NCBI GenBank assembly: GCA_017381935.1
Contig: JAFOBG010000013.1
Location: 54,025 to 118,024 of the forward strand
DNA: 64,000 nucleotides
DNA from: Alistipes sp.
GTDB lineage: Bacteria; Bacteroidota; Bacteroidia; Bacteroidales; Rikenellaceae
Direction: 5' to 3'
The translations under genes and the position numbers were made by a program. The notes under the pieces are model-generated. The model searched no databases. It worked only from the letters and a program-made list of their open reading frames with translations, and was not told the DNA's origin. This document shows positions 42,451 through 52,700 of the stretch, one piece after another; position 1 is the first letter of the stretch, and each line of letters opens with the position of its first letter.

Positions 42451-44025
42451 TTACAGACTCTCCTGTTTTGATAGTTCATCCATGCGCAGCAGTGTGCAGA
42501 CAGAAGAGTAGGTACAATTGACCCAGAAGGTTATATTTTTATTGTGTCGTATGCGCCATGTAGTTGGAATTTTGCCTGTATTTACACACTGCACAACGGT
42601 AATATTGTCAATAAGTGCCTTTGCCTTTGCTTTCATCAACTCATCACCTGTCTGTTCATAAAGGCTGAGCATTGCATTTGAGACATTGCAGGTGCTGGCA
42701 TCTACGGGCATTGTATATTTGTACTGCTCAAAGACACAAGGTGTGCAGTCGCGCTTGTATCCCTTCTCGTTTACAGGGCAGTCCCAATATACAAATTGGT
42801 CCTCGCTAAAACGGACAAGTTCATAAGCTGTGGCAATCTCATCTTTATTTGCACCACGGCTCAGAAGATATGAGGCGTATGGGGCTGCTGTGCAGTTTGT
42901 CAGGTTTTCGTAAGGTTTAATGCCCTCTACGGCTGTATCTTCAAATTGGCCAGTCATATCAAATTTATCGAGAATATGGGTTGCCATCCACTGTTCACCA
43001 CGAATACGTGCATTGGTGTACTTAGTCTGTCCATAATCGGTCTCAAGACGCAGGAAGTAGTTGAGAAGTGGATGTAACATTGCCTTGCTATTATTTACAG
43101 GCTCAGCTGTTGCAAAGTCATACTTGATATGCCATGAACCATCCTCGCATTGTAAACGTAAATATGTGTCGGCAATGCCGAGTGCATGTTGTAGATAGAT
43201 TTCATCGCCTGTAATGTCGTATAAGTCGAGAAATGCCTGCCCTGCCGTTGCTGCTTCCATAGCCATTGTCTTACCTCGATTGCTACTGCGTTTAGAGGCT
43301 ATTAAATTCTTGTAATATGTTGGCGGAAAGTATGCAAGTGGTTCATCTGGCTTACGAGATTGGTCGATAAGAAATTGAGCAGCATTCTTTGCTATAGCAA
43401 TGGCGTTGTCATAATATTGAGGAAGAGTCTTAGCAAGTAAAACCTCTACTCTTACAACTGCACCTATAATCTTGCAAGCATATGTAAAGTGTTTGTAGCT
43501 CATATCCGGCTCTGTGGATGTGGCGAAGTTCTGCACCTGAGGCATGTTGTGGACATAGAGCATACCTAAAATAGCCGCATCACGGTAGCTACGAACAGCA
43601 TCGCTATATGGAGGGTTAAAGCCGTAGTCTCTCCAGAAGCTGCGCTCTCCTGCAATGCCTATAACTTTGCCCGATGCATCCAATCCTTCGACAGTAAGGC
43701 CGACATTTACGCCTTGTGGAATATCGTTCCAAATCTTTGAGAGAGATTGTTGTGGCGAGTCGGCTGTAAAACTAAATGTGCTACCATCCTCAGTAGTTGC
43801 TGTGTAGCGATAGTTTTTTGCGCCCTCTACACGCTTAAACTCAAAAGATGGAGCATAAAGGAATTTCTTTGCAAAACCATTCCAAAATGGGCTATTCTCA
43901 CCTCCTGGGTGTACCGGGGTAAGATACTCTGTAGCAGCCAATTCAGCAAGACACTTGTTATTATCTTTTGGTGCGCATGATGCAATAAGGCTACAAATAA
44001 TTAGGGTTAGTAAGATGCGTTTCAT
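42451..44025 (-). CDS. Lipoprotein with six-hairpin glycosidase-like domain
   Basis: 524 aa. Signal peptide with lipobox IASC near residue 17. Residues 45-125 look like a beta-sandwich. From about residue 160 the chain is helical with repeated aromatic and acidic positions (NRGKTMAMEAATAGQAFLDLYDITGDEIYL, LQCEDGSWHIKYDFATAEPV, CTAAPYASYLLSRG), typical of (alpha/alpha)6 glycosidases and uronyl hydrolases. I cannot name the family or the catalytic pair. It lies 9 nt after a GH20 hexosaminidase in the same operon, so action on amino-sugar glycans is plausible. Confidence 0.6.
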   Translation of the reverse strand: MKRILLTLIICSLIASCAPKDNNKCLAELAATEYLTPVHPGGENSPFWNGFAKKFLYAPSFEFKRVEGAKNYRYTATTEDGSTFSFTADSPQQSLSKIWNDIPQGVNVGLTVEGLDASGKVIGIAGERSFWRDYGFNPPYSDAVRSYRDAAILGMLYVHNMPQVQNFATSTEPDMSYKHFTYACKIIGAVVRVEVLLAKTLPQYYDNAIAIAKNAAQFLIDQSRKPDEPLAYFPPTYYKNLIASKRSSNRGKTMAMEAATAGQAFLDLYDITGDEIYLQHALGIADTYLRLQCEDGSWHIKYDFATAEPVNNSKAMLHPLLNYFLRLETDYGQTKYTNARIRGEQWMATHILDKFDMTGQFEDTAVEGIKPYENLTNCTAAPYASYLLSRGANKDEIATAYELVRFSEDQFVYWDCPVNEKGYKRDCTPCVFEQYKYTMPVDASTCNVSNAMLSLYEQTGDELMKAKAKALIDNITVVQCVNTGKIPTTWRIRHNKNITFWVNCTYSSVCTLLRMDELSKQESL

Positions 44026-44034
44026 AGCTTTAGA

Positions 44035-46191
44035 TTATTTTATTTTCAGCGATTGTATTACTAATTGATCCTCGGCATCACTATTTGATGTAGCTGTGAT
44101 TTTTACAGCTTTAACGGCCGCTGTAGGTTTGATAATGGCTCCTGCAACGTCGAAATCAGCTGTATGAACAAATGTTTTTCCGTCATAGCTAACCTCTATA
44201 TAACCCTTGAGTAAGTTACAACGACGTAGATGTATATGGCCTGTCATAACCTCTATTTCACGACATGTAACAGGCTCTGCAAAGCGATACTCAATCCAAT
44301 CCCCAGCTTTGGCAGCACGTGTAGTACGGACAATGCTGTTTGAGTACTTTGCAGCATTGGTCATAGGGGTCTTTTCAGAGCAAGGTATTGAAGAGGTTAC
44401 AGTTACTTGAGGCTTTTGTAAAGCATAGTACTCCTTTGAACCTGTTTTTTTACTTATACCTGTACCCTTGCGGCTCTCAAACTCAAATGCCCAAGGAGTG
44501 GAGGTTGCAATAGGTTTTGAGTAGCGAGCACTCTTACCTGTGCGTGTATCCGTATAATATATGGTAGAGTTGTCTGTAGTACTTGCTGTAATAGCTCCGT
44601 TGGTGTATGTAACTTTTGGTGTCTCAAGACGATATGTAACACCCATTGCATCCATGCGGGCATAGTGGATATTCTTAAGAGCCGTGTAGAATTCATCCCA
44701 GCTACGACGTGTATGGCTCCAAGCAACTTCAGAGAGTGCTGTAAGGCGTGGGAAGAGCATGTAGTCGAGGTAGTCGCTCTTTTCAGGGTTGTGGGCAATG
44801 TATATCTCGCTAAAGAATGATGCCTCGATACCTGCTACATTTTTTAGATGCTCTGCTGTAAAGCCTTGCTTTGTAAAGTCGAATGAGAGTACCTTTTTTG
44901 CGTCAAATATCGCAGCCCAATTATGGCCTGGCTCTGAGGCAGACTGTTTCATATCGAAATAAAAGTAGTGGCCCGGCATGATGATAGTCGGATAGCCCTT
45001 AGAGGTTGATGCAAGACACTTTTTGATACTTGCCCAACCGTGTACACGAGTGTTTTTTGGAAGTAGCCCGCCTTCTATTGCCTCATTCCATACAGCAGGC
45101 TTTTTGCCATACTTTGTAAGGATCTCTGTTGTGCGGGCAATGAAGTAGTCCTCTATCTGATTCTCGTTTTCAAGACCTTTCTCCTTTTTAAGCCTCTGAC
45201 AGTCAGGGCATCTACACCATTGTGCCATATTTACCTCATCTCCGCCGATATGAATATAGTCAGAGGTGAAAATACCACTCATTTCGCGAATAATATCTTC
45301 AATAAGAGCGTAGTTACTCTCTTTTGCAGCGCACCATACATTGCGAATTTCAAGACCGTTTGTTCGGTTACCGCTTGGGGTATAGTTGCAAAGAATATCC
45401 TTTTTGATAGCACCTAAAGCCTTACTGTGGCCCGGCATATCAATCTCAGGGATAACCTCAATATTACGTTGCTCTGCATAAGATACAATCTCTTTCAACT
45501 CCTGTTGGGTGTAGTAACCTCCCCACTTCTCATAAAACTTACCATAGCGGGGAAATACGGGACTATCACCACCTCTAAAACCACCAACCTTTGCGAGTTC
45601 TGGATGTGATTTAATTTCGATACGCCAACCCTCGTCATCAGTAAGATGAAAGTGCAACTTATTGAGTTTTAGATAGGCCATAAGATCTATATAACGCTTT
45701 ACTTTGTCGGTAGGAATCCATGTTCTTGCAACATCGAGCATAAAACCACGGTATGAAAACTTAGGATTATCCTCGATTGTACAGCATGGTATAGCTATAG
45801 GGAATTTGCAGTTTTTGCTATAGACTTTTGGCGGCAGAAGTTGTAGAAGAGTTTGTACTCCATTGAACACACCTGCATAGCTGCCTCCGATAATGCGGAT
45901 ATTCTTCTTATCCACAATAAGGTTATACTCCTCTTCATCCATTAAACGATTGAGGGCTATTTGTATATCGCCATCCATGATTTTAGGAGAACTTAGTATC
46001 TGCTTAAACGGCAGGTACTCAAGTAGATACATGGCAGCATCCCTGACTTGTGCATCATAGACAAGGGCGCATTTATCAGTAATGACAAATTCACCACCCT
46101 GGTAGCTCTCACTCTTTGGTTTTGGCACTATTTGAGCCGATGATACGCCGATTGTAAGTACGGCTAAAATGGAAAATAATATCTTCTTCAT
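44035..46191 (-). CDS. Glycoside hydrolase family 20 beta-N-acetylhexosaminidase
   Basis: 718 aa from the ATG at 46191, chosen because the signal peptide MKKILFSILAVLTIGVSSA begins there; in-frame ATGs lie 2 and 7 codons upstream. Residues 25-145 are the GH20b domain. The TIM-barrel domain starts near 150 (YRGFMLDVARTWIPTDKVKRYIDLMAY). The catalytic Asp-Glu pair is in YIHIGGDEVNMAQW (near residue 320). The C-terminal part holds a chitobiase-C-like domain (TNGAITASTTDNSTIYYTDTRTG) and an F5/8-type carbohydrate-binding domain. It removes terminal GlcNAc or GalNAc from glycans such as mucins. Operon with the six-hairpin lipoprotein. Confidence 0.93.
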   Translation of the reverse strand: MKKILFSILAVLTIGVSSAQIVPKPKSESYQGGEFVITDKCALVYDAQVRDAAMYLLEYLPFKQILSSPKIMDGDIQIALNRLMDEEEYNLIVDKKNIRIIGGSYAGVFNGVQTLLQLLPPKVYSKNCKFPIAIPCCTIEDNPKFSYRGFMLDVARTWIPTDKVKRYIDLMAYLKLNKLHFHLTDDEGWRIEIKSHPELAKVGGFRGGDSPVFPRYGKFYEKWGGYYTQQELKEIVSYAEQRNIEVIPEIDMPGHSKALGAIKKDILCNYTPSGNRTNGLEIRNVWCAAKESNYALIEDIIREMSGIFTSDYIHIGGDEVNMAQWCRCPDCQRLKKEKGLENENQIEDYFIARTTEILTKYGKKPAVWNEAIEGGLLPKNTRVHGWASIKKCLASTSKGYPTIIMPGHYFYFDMKQSASEPGHNWAAIFDAKKVLSFDFTKQGFTAEHLKNVAGIEASFFSEIYIAHNPEKSDYLDYMLFPRLTALSEVAWSHTRRSWDEFYTALKNIHYARMDAMGVTYRLETPKVTYTNGAITASTTDNSTIYYTDTRTGKSARYSKPIATSTPWAFEFESRKGTGISKKTGSKEYYALQKPQVTVTSSIPCSEKTPMTNAAKYSNSIVRTTRAAKAGDWIEYRFAEPVTCREIEVMTGHIHLRRCNLLKGYIEVSYDGKTFVHTADFDVAGAIIKPTAAVKAVKITATSNSDAEDQLVIQSLKIK

Positions 46192-46209
46192 TATCATACA
46201 TATTTTAGA

Positions 46210-46241
46210 CAAAATTACTATATTTGCATCAGTTTTACAAA
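46210..46241 (-). promoter_or_regulatory. Promoter of the GH20 operon
   Basis: Leftward TTTG (46241-46238), 20 nt, TAATTTTG (46217-46210), ending 18 nt before the ATG at 46191. It overlaps the rightward mazG box, so the two divergent promoters may interfere. Confidence 0.65.
46219..46226 (+). promoter_or_regulatory. -7 box (TATATTTG) of mazG
   Basis: TATATTTG ends 25 nt before the ATG at 46252. No -33 TTTG lies at the usual distance. Confidence 0.5.
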
Positions 46242-46251
46242 TTTATTAGAT

Positions 46252-47022
46252 ATGGAGAATAAATTGAAGGCGACAGCAAGGGTGCTGGAGGTTATGGATA
46301 CCTTGCGTGAGCAGTGTCCTTGGGATCGAGAGCAGACTTTTGCCTCATTGAGAAATAATACTATTGAAGAGGTATTTGAGCTTACGGATGCTATCACTGA
46401 TGGTGATATGGAGGGTATTAGAGAGGAACTTGGCGATGTGTTGTTGCATATTGTATTTTACTCTAAAATGGCAGACGAGCAGGGAAAATTTGATTTTGCA
46501 GATGTTTGTAATGCCCTTTGTGATAAATTGATATATCGTCATCCGCATGTCTATGGAGATGTACTTGCCGACTCTCCGGAAGAGGTTAAGCAGAATTGGG
46601 AGGCCTTGAAACTTCGCAAGAAGGCTCGTAAGAGTGGATTGCTTGGAGGTGTGCCACGTTCACTGCCAGCAATGGTTAAGGCTTTTAGAATTGGCGAGAA
46701 GGCTGCTTCTGCAGGTTTTGATTGGGAAAAGAAGGAGGATGTGTGGGATAAAGTCCATGAGGAGATTGCTGAAGTAGAGGCTGAAATGAGGGCTAATGAC
46801 AAGGATAAGTTAGAGGGAGAGATTGGAGATCTCTTCTTTGCCCTTATTAATGCTTGCCGACTATATGGTATTGACCCTGAAAATGCTCTTGAGCGTACAA
46901 ATAAGAAGTTTATCAAGAGATTTAACCATGTAGAGGCACGTGCAGTAGAGAAGGGAAAGATGGTAAATGAACTACCTCTTGAGGAACTTGAGAACTATTG
47001 GCAGGAGGCAAAACATAATTAA
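46252..47022 (+). CDS. mazG: Nucleoside triphosphate pyrophosphohydrolase MazG
   Basis: 256 aa with two MazG repeats, the E. coli-like size. The start (LREQCPWDREQTFASLRNNT, near residue 18) is diagnostic. Metal-binding ExxE-type motifs are TIEEVFELTDAI and REELGDVLLHIV in the first repeat and EIAEVEAEM with EGEIGDLFFALIN in the second. It hydrolyses dNTPs and NTPs to monophosphates and pyrophosphate, keeping the pool clean. It is followed by the gamma-carbonic anhydrase gene 9 nt later. Confidence 0.95.
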   Translation: MENKLKATARVLEVMDTLREQCPWDREQTFASLRNNTIEEVFELTDAITDGDMEGIREELGDVLLHIVFYSKMADEQGKFDFADVCNALCDKLIYRHPHVYGDVLADSPEEVKQNWEALKLRKKARKSGLLGGVPRSLPAMVKAFRIGEKAASAGFDWEKKEDVWDKVHEEIAEVEAEMRANDKDKLEGEIGDLFFALINACRLYGIDPENALERTNKKFIKRFNHVEARAVEKGKMVNELPLEELENYWQEAKHN

Positions 47023-47031
47023 ATCAAAGAT

Positions 47032-47562
47032 ATGGCATATATAAAATCTGTTCGTAATCATACGCCAAAGGTTGGCGAGGGTACTTTTGTAGCTGAGACA
47101 GCAGTCCTTATCGGAGATGTAACCGTAGGTAAAGATTCATCTATTTGGTATAATGTGGTGCTTCGAGGTGATGTAAATACAATTACTATCGGAGATAGAA
47201 CAAATATTCAAGATGGAACAGTAATTCATACCCTTTATGATGGCTCCCCAAAACCATCACAAACACATATTGGTAATGATGTTTCTGTGGGTCATAATGC
47301 AACTATCCATGGTGCGATAATCGAGGATAACTGTCTTATCGGTATGGGTGCTACTATTCTTGATAATGCAGTTGTGGCATCAGGTTGTATTATTGCCGCA
47401 AATGCTTTAGTGCTTTCAAACTCTAAGTTGGAACCAAATTCGGTATATGCAGGTGTCCCTGCAAAGAAGGTGAAGGAGGTAACACCAGAGCAGAGAGAGA
47501 CTATAATAGCGCGTATAGCACGAGATTATCGTATGTATGCGTCATGGTATGATGAAGAGTAA
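47032..47562 (+). CDS. Gamma-carbonic anhydrase-like hexapeptide-repeat protein
   Basis: 176 aa left-handed beta-helix with repeated hexapeptides (VGKDSSIWYNVVLRGDV, IGDRTNIQDGTVIHT, IGNDVSVGHNATIHGAIIEDNCLIGMGATI). The three zinc-ligand His of the gamma-CA family can be placed in QDGTVIHT, VGHNATIHG (two His). Relatives include PaaY and YrdA. Activity as carbonic anhydrase is often unproven in this group. It sits in an operon-like row with mazG and the two-component genes. Confidence 0.9.
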   Translation: MAYIKSVRNHTPKVGEGTFVAETAVLIGDVTVGKDSSIWYNVVLRGDVNTITIGDRTNIQDGTVIHTLYDGSPKPSQTHIGNDVSVGHNATIHGAIIEDNCLIGMGATILDNAVVASGCIIAANALVLSNSKLEPNSVYAGVPAKKVKEVTPEQRETIIARIARDYRMYASWYDEE

Positions 47563-47578
47563 AGTTATGATATAAATT

Positions 47579-48898
47579 ATGAAGATTAAACTTACACCCA
47601 AATCCCCTATAGTATCCTACACATTAGTAGCGTTGGCAATTAGTTTGATTGTCAACTTCTCCTATATGCTGTTGCTTGTCGTAAATCAATCAGCTGAAAT
47701 AAAGGGCTCTAAAAGCCCTAAGGACCAAGGTCCTGTGGTGGTTGTAGAGGGTGTGTTGGGTGTGAGTGTAGATGGCTTTGGCTATTTGGTAGCACATGAT
47801 ACTCAGGATAGTATTTATGTTGACCGTCGCTCTGTGCGTCGTCTTGATTTAACATCCGGAGATGTGCTTAAAATCGAGGCCAGAGACCAAGCTCGTTATG
47901 AGGGGGCGCATCTTATAATGAGCAGATTGTTGGAGCGTAACGGTAAACCTTTTGACTATGGCTCGCTATATAATAGTTCAAATCAATGGGAGGTAATTAT
48001 TTACCAGATATTATTCTATACCATTGCCTCGCTGTTGCTTCTAGTAGTGATGACTTTCCGACGAATTGGAGAAAGAGCTATTTGGACTTCACTTTTTACC
48101 AGAGCTGTAGTTGGTGTAATAATAACATCAGTTGCCTATCTACTCTCTCCAGTAACATTCCACCATACAGGCGAAACTAAACTTGTGTGTCAGTTGGACC
48201 ATATGCTTGACTTTGTGGTGATGCTCAAGTGTCTGTTTATGTTGGCTGTAGTATTGCTTTATTCTCAGATTTATGTGCTTATCTATCAACGTCAGCAGAT
48301 AATGATTGAAAATGAGCAGTTGCAGAATGAAAATTTGACTACGCGATATAATATGCTTGTAAGTCAGATTAATCCACATTTTTTCTTTAATTCGCTTAAC
48401 TCTCTGTCTATGTTGGTACGTGATAATGACTCAAAACGAGCATTGGAGTATATAGACCAACTCTCATATACCTTTAGATATATTACCCATAATAGCGATA
48501 ATACTGAGTTGGTACCTTTGAGAGATGAGTTAGACTTTGCTAAGGCCTACTGCTATATGTTCCGTATTCGTTATGCCGACAAAATATTCTTTGATATTTC
48601 GGTTGATGAGGAGTATAATGACTATCTGCTACCTGCACTATCACTTCAACCTCTTATTGGTAATGCGGTGAAACACAATACGATAACATCTAAGAAACCG
48701 TTGCATGTAACAATTCAGATAGAGGATGGAATGCTTGTCGTATCTAATCCTAAGCGTCCGCTATTGGAGCCTGAGATAAGTACTGGTATTGGTTTGAAAA
48801 ACCTTAATAGTCGCTATGAACTTATCTTAGGAAAGACAATTGAAGTCGAGAGTGATACGGAGATATTTGTTGTTAAACTACCATTAAAAAAGGCGTAG
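47579..48898 (+). CDS. LytS-type sensor histidine kinase
   Basis: 439 aa. Signal-anchor helix near residues 14-35 (YTLVALAISLIVNFSYMLLL). A small extracytoplasmic domain of about 100 aa follows. Further helices lie around 143-225. The His_kinase domain (pfam06580 type) has the phospho-acceptor in LVSQINPHFFFNSLNSLSML (near residue 265) and the N-box in PLIGNAVKHNTI. The final GIGLKNLNSRYELIL matches the G-box. It pairs with the LytTR regulator 1 nt downstream. The signal sensed is not known. Confidence 0.92.
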   Translation: MKIKLTPKSPIVSYTLVALAISLIVNFSYMLLLVVNQSAEIKGSKSPKDQGPVVVVEGVLGVSVDGFGYLVAHDTQDSIYVDRRSVRRLDLTSGDVLKIEARDQARYEGAHLIMSRLLERNGKPFDYGSLYNSSNQWEVIIYQILFYTIASLLLLVVMTFRRIGERAIWTSLFTRAVVGVIITSVAYLLSPVTFHHTGETKLVCQLDHMLDFVVMLKCLFMLAVVLLYSQIYVLIYQRQQIMIENEQLQNENLTTRYNMLVSQINPHFFFNSLNSLSMLVRDNDSKRALEYIDQLSYTFRYITHNSDNTELVPLRDELDFAKAYCYMFRIRYADKIFFDISVDEEYNDYLLPALSLQPLIGNAVKHNTITSKKPLHVTIQIEDGMLVVSNPKRPLLEPEISTGIGLKNLNSRYELILGKTIEVESDTEIFVVKLPLKKA

Positions 48899-48899
48899 T

Positions 48900-49658
48900 A
48901 TGAAGGTGTTGATTATTGAAGATGAGACTGCCGCAGCTCAAAATCTACAGAGTATATTAAAAGCATTAGTACCGAATGTACAAATACTTGATGTTATTGA
49001 TACTGTGGTTGATAGCATCGAGTGGTTTGAAAATAATGCAGCACCAGATTTGGTATTTATGGATATTCATCTCTCTGATGGAGACTCTTTTAAGATATTT
49101 GATAAGACCAAAATAGTATCGCCTGTCATATTTACCACGGCTTATGACCAATATGCCCTTAAGGCCTTTAAGGTTAATAGTATAGACTATCTGCTAAAGC
49201 CGATAAAGGAGGATGAGGTGCGTAGAGCAGTCGATAAATGGCAACTATTTACAGGTATAGACCGTAGTGAGTATGCTGTTCGTTTAGATGCAATGGCAGC
49301 AGAGCAACGCAATAGCCGACAGAGGTTCCTTGTGCGCTTTAGAGATAAACTTATCCCTGTAAGTCAAGAGGAGATAGCCTATTGTTATACTTCGGAGGAG
49401 AAGGTGTTTGCTTATGGGTATAACGGAGAGCGCTATCCGATGGAATATACTCTAGAGGCTCTGCAAAATATGTTGTCAGGTAGTAACTTTTACAGAGCTA
49501 ATAGACAGTTCATTATCTCACGAGATGCAGTCTCTGATATATCGGTATGGTTTGGTAGCCGACTTGCTGTAAATCTTAAAATGGAGACCCCTGAGAAGAT
49601 AATTGTATCTAAGGCTCGTGTGCCAGAATTTAAACAGTGGTTGAAAAAAGAGGTGTAG
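48900..49658 (+). CDS. LytTR-family response regulator
   Basis: 252 aa. Receiver domain 1-120: acidic pocket IEDETAAAQN, phospho-acceptor Asp in DLVFMDIHLSDGDS (near residue 55), Lys in SIDYLLKPIKEDEV. The C-terminal LytTR DNA-binding domain covers about 145-245 (FRDKLIPVSQEEIAYCYTSEEKVFAYG, FYRANRQFIISRDAV, IIVSKARVPEFKQWL). LytTR proteins bind paired 9-bp direct repeats. A fitting 8-bp direct repeat, 21 bp apart, lies just past its own stop and before the next gene. Together with the kinase this is a two-component system. Confidence 0.95.
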   Translation: MKVLIIEDETAAAQNLQSILKALVPNVQILDVIDTVVDSIEWFENNAAPDLVFMDIHLSDGDSFKIFDKTKIVSPVIFTTAYDQYALKAFKVNSIDYLLKPIKEDEVRRAVDKWQLFTGIDRSEYAVRLDAMAAEQRNSRQRFLVRFRDKLIPVSQEEIAYCYTSEEKVFAYGYNGERYPMEYTLEALQNMLSGSNFYRANRQFIISRDAVSDISVWFGSRLAVNLKMETPEKIIVSKARVPEFKQWLKKEV

Positions 49659-49682
49659 TGAAAAATTTCAACATCTATAAGT

Positions 49683-49711
49683 GTCGTTTCACCCCGTCTT
49701 TTGGTCGTTTC
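49683..49711 (+). promoter_or_regulatory. Candidate LytTR operator (direct repeat)
   Basis: GTCGTTTC occurs at 49683-49690 and again at 49704-49711, exactly 21 bp start to start (two helical turns). This is the spacing used by LytTR regulators such as AgrA. It lies 14 bp upstream of the candidate -33 element of the TonB-type gene. Confidence 0.5.
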
Positions 49712-49725
49712 GCAGAGTGTTTGCT

Positions 49726-49755
49726 TTTGCGGAACGATTATTTTTAATACTTTTA
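49726..49755 (+). promoter_or_regulatory. Weak promoter of the TonB-dependent-receptor-like gene
   Basis: TTTG (49726-49729), 18 nt, TACTTTTA (49748-49755). The -7 box deviates from TAnnTTTG at its last base, as expected for a promoter that needs an activator. The start is at 49796. Confidence 0.4.
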
Positions 49756-49795
49756 CGGCCGTTAAAAAATAACAGAAATAAAACTTACAAAAAAT

Positions 49796-52700
49796 ATGCG
49801 ACGAATACTTTTAATGTTGTTTATGATTGCCACATCGGCTATGACGATTTTTGCGCAGTCAAAAGGTAAAGTTACGATGGTTCTTTTGGATAATGATACC
49901 AAATCAGCTGTCATCGGAGCAGTTGTAGAGGTTTACCCTACTGCCTCTCCAAATTCTAAAAAGTATTATACATCTAATGTTGATGGAACTGTAACCTTCC
50001 CATCGCTCAACTATGGAGAGCATACAATGCTTGTTACTTGTCTTGGTTATGCTGATTTAACAAAGACATTTAATGTCAAGTCGGCAACAGTATCATTGGG
50101 TAAGGTCTATATGAAGGAGAGTGCAACTCGTATTGATACAGTTGTTAAGGAGGTTAAGTCTCTTAGAGCATCACAAAACGGAGATACATTGAGTTATAAT
50201 GCAGGTGCATTTAAGGTATCGAATGATTCAGATGTAGAGGGCTTGTTAAAGAAAATGCCTGGTATTAATATTAATAATGGTACAGTTGAAGCTCAAGGAG
50301 AGACTATTCAGAAGGTATTTGTCGATGGTAAGGAGTTCTTTGGCGAAGATGTAAGTACAGCTATTAAGTCATTGCCGGCAGAGGCTGTTGATCGTGTAGA
50401 GGTATTTAATAAGCTCTCTGATCAGGCAGAGTTCTCAGGTATGGATGATGGAGAGGGCTATAAAGCTATCAATATCGTTACTAAAACAAATATGCGTCAA
50501 GGCCAGTTTGGCAAGATGTATGCTGGTTATGGATATCAACCTCAAACCGATGATATTACATCCAATCATAAATATACGGCAGGTGGAAATGTCAATGTTT
50601 TCCAGAATGATAGCCGTGTATCATTGATTGCGTTGTTTAATAATATCAACCAGCAAAACTTCTCGTTTGAGGATATACTTGGAGTTTCTGGAAATAGCGG
50701 TGGCGGTGGTGGCCGTCGTAGTTTTGGTCAATATATGGTGCGTCCTCAAAGTGGTGTAGCATTGGTAAATTCTATAGGTCTGAACTATTCAGATAATTGG
50801 GGCCGTAAAGATCAGGTTAAGTTTCAGGGTAGTTATTTTTTCAATAATACCAATACTAATAACCTCTCAGAGAGTGAGACTTGGTATGAGGATCCGTCGC
50901 CTGTTGATACACTTTACACAAATGGTCGCTCAGAAACAATAAATAATAACCATCGACTCAATGCTCGTCTGGATTGGAAAATATCTCGAAATCAGTCTCT
51001 GATGTCTCGTACATCATTGAGTTATCAAGGTAATAATCCATTCTCGACAACAGAGGGTTATCAATATGGAGAGAGTGGTCTGCTGTATCAGTATGATCAG
51101 ACCCTTCGCAAAAGTCATGGACTTAATTTTACAGAGTTTTTGCAGTATAGAGTTAAAATTGCAAAGCCTGGTCGTACTCTTACCGTTGATGCTCGATTTA
51201 ACTACCGAGATAATCATAATCGACGTCAGCTGACTTCAAATGAGTCATCAGGTATCAAACCTTATGATTCTCAGTGGGCAGGTCAGTATTTCGGTCCAGA
51301 TAGCGATTGGCATGAAATGAAGGATAATCCATTGCTATACTCTCCTGTTTATCAGATTATTACTGCGCCTACGCGCGAATATAATATTAGAGGAAATGTA
51401 ACTTATAATGAGCCTTTATCACATTATAGTTCTTTAAGTTTGCAATACCGCTTCTCGTATGAAGATGAATTAAAGGATCAGAAAGCATTCTATTATGATA
51501 GTGATGCATTTGATCCGTCTTCCCAAGAAGGAATCAACCAACAGATGACATCTGAGTACGAGAGCGGTTATTGGACACATCGTGTAGGTCCTGGTTTCCG
51601 TTACTCAAAGAATAAGAACACTGTTGTTGCAAATTTATACTATCAGCGCTCTGTCCTTGATGGGAATATTGTTGGTGGTCAGAGTGATAAGATTAATAGA
51701 ACATTTAACGATTTCCTCTACTTTGCAATGCTTAACTATGCATTTAATAAGGAGAACTCTATTCGTCTATTCTTCCGTTCGTGGACCAATGCCCCTTCTG
51801 TTACACAGTTACAGAATATATTTGACGTCTCAACACCTCAATATTTGAGCATCGGTAATAAGAGACTTGATCCATCGTTTACGCATCGTATCAACTTCCA
51901 CTATATCCACTCCAATATTGAGAAGGGACGAACATTTATGTGGATGTTTTCATTGCAGAACCAGCAGGATTATATCAGTTCATCGACTCTCTATTGTCCT
52001 GCAGGCTTTGAACTAAATGAGTTTGATGGTATAGAGGTGCCAAAAAACTCAAAGGGAGAGTTTTATACACCGCAGAGAATTACATCTTATGAGAATTTGG
52101 ACGGATATTGGAATTTGAGAACTCACATGAGCTTAGGTCTTCCTCTCTCATTTATGAAGTGTAACCTTAATATTATGGCCGGTGTTAACTATAGCGTAGT
52201 TCCATCTGCAATTTATAGTACAACGGGTAATGTTGTAGATAATATAGTTAATCACAACTATATTACCAACTACGCAAAGAATATAGGTTATGATGCTTCG
52301 CTTACTTTAGGTAGTAATATCTCGGAAAATATTGACTTTACTCTCTCTTGGCGAGGAACATATAACCAGGCGTGGAATACAGCGGCCAAGGGTGGCGCAA
52401 AGAACGACTACTTCAACCACTCTGCTTCAGCAAATTTGAAGTGGGTATTTTGGAAGGGCTTTACATTTACTGCTGCAGCCTCATATAATCAGTATATAGG
52501 TATTACTCAGGATTATAATGAGCAATATTTCCTCTGTAATCTCTATTTGGGAAAGAAAGTGTTCAAAAACAAGCGTGGTGAAGTTCAGATTGGTGTGAAT
52601 GATATAGCTAATCAGAATACAGCATTTAGCCGTACAACAGGTTCCGGCTATACAAAGAATATGACGAATAGTGTTATTGGCCGCTATTACAGCATACAGT

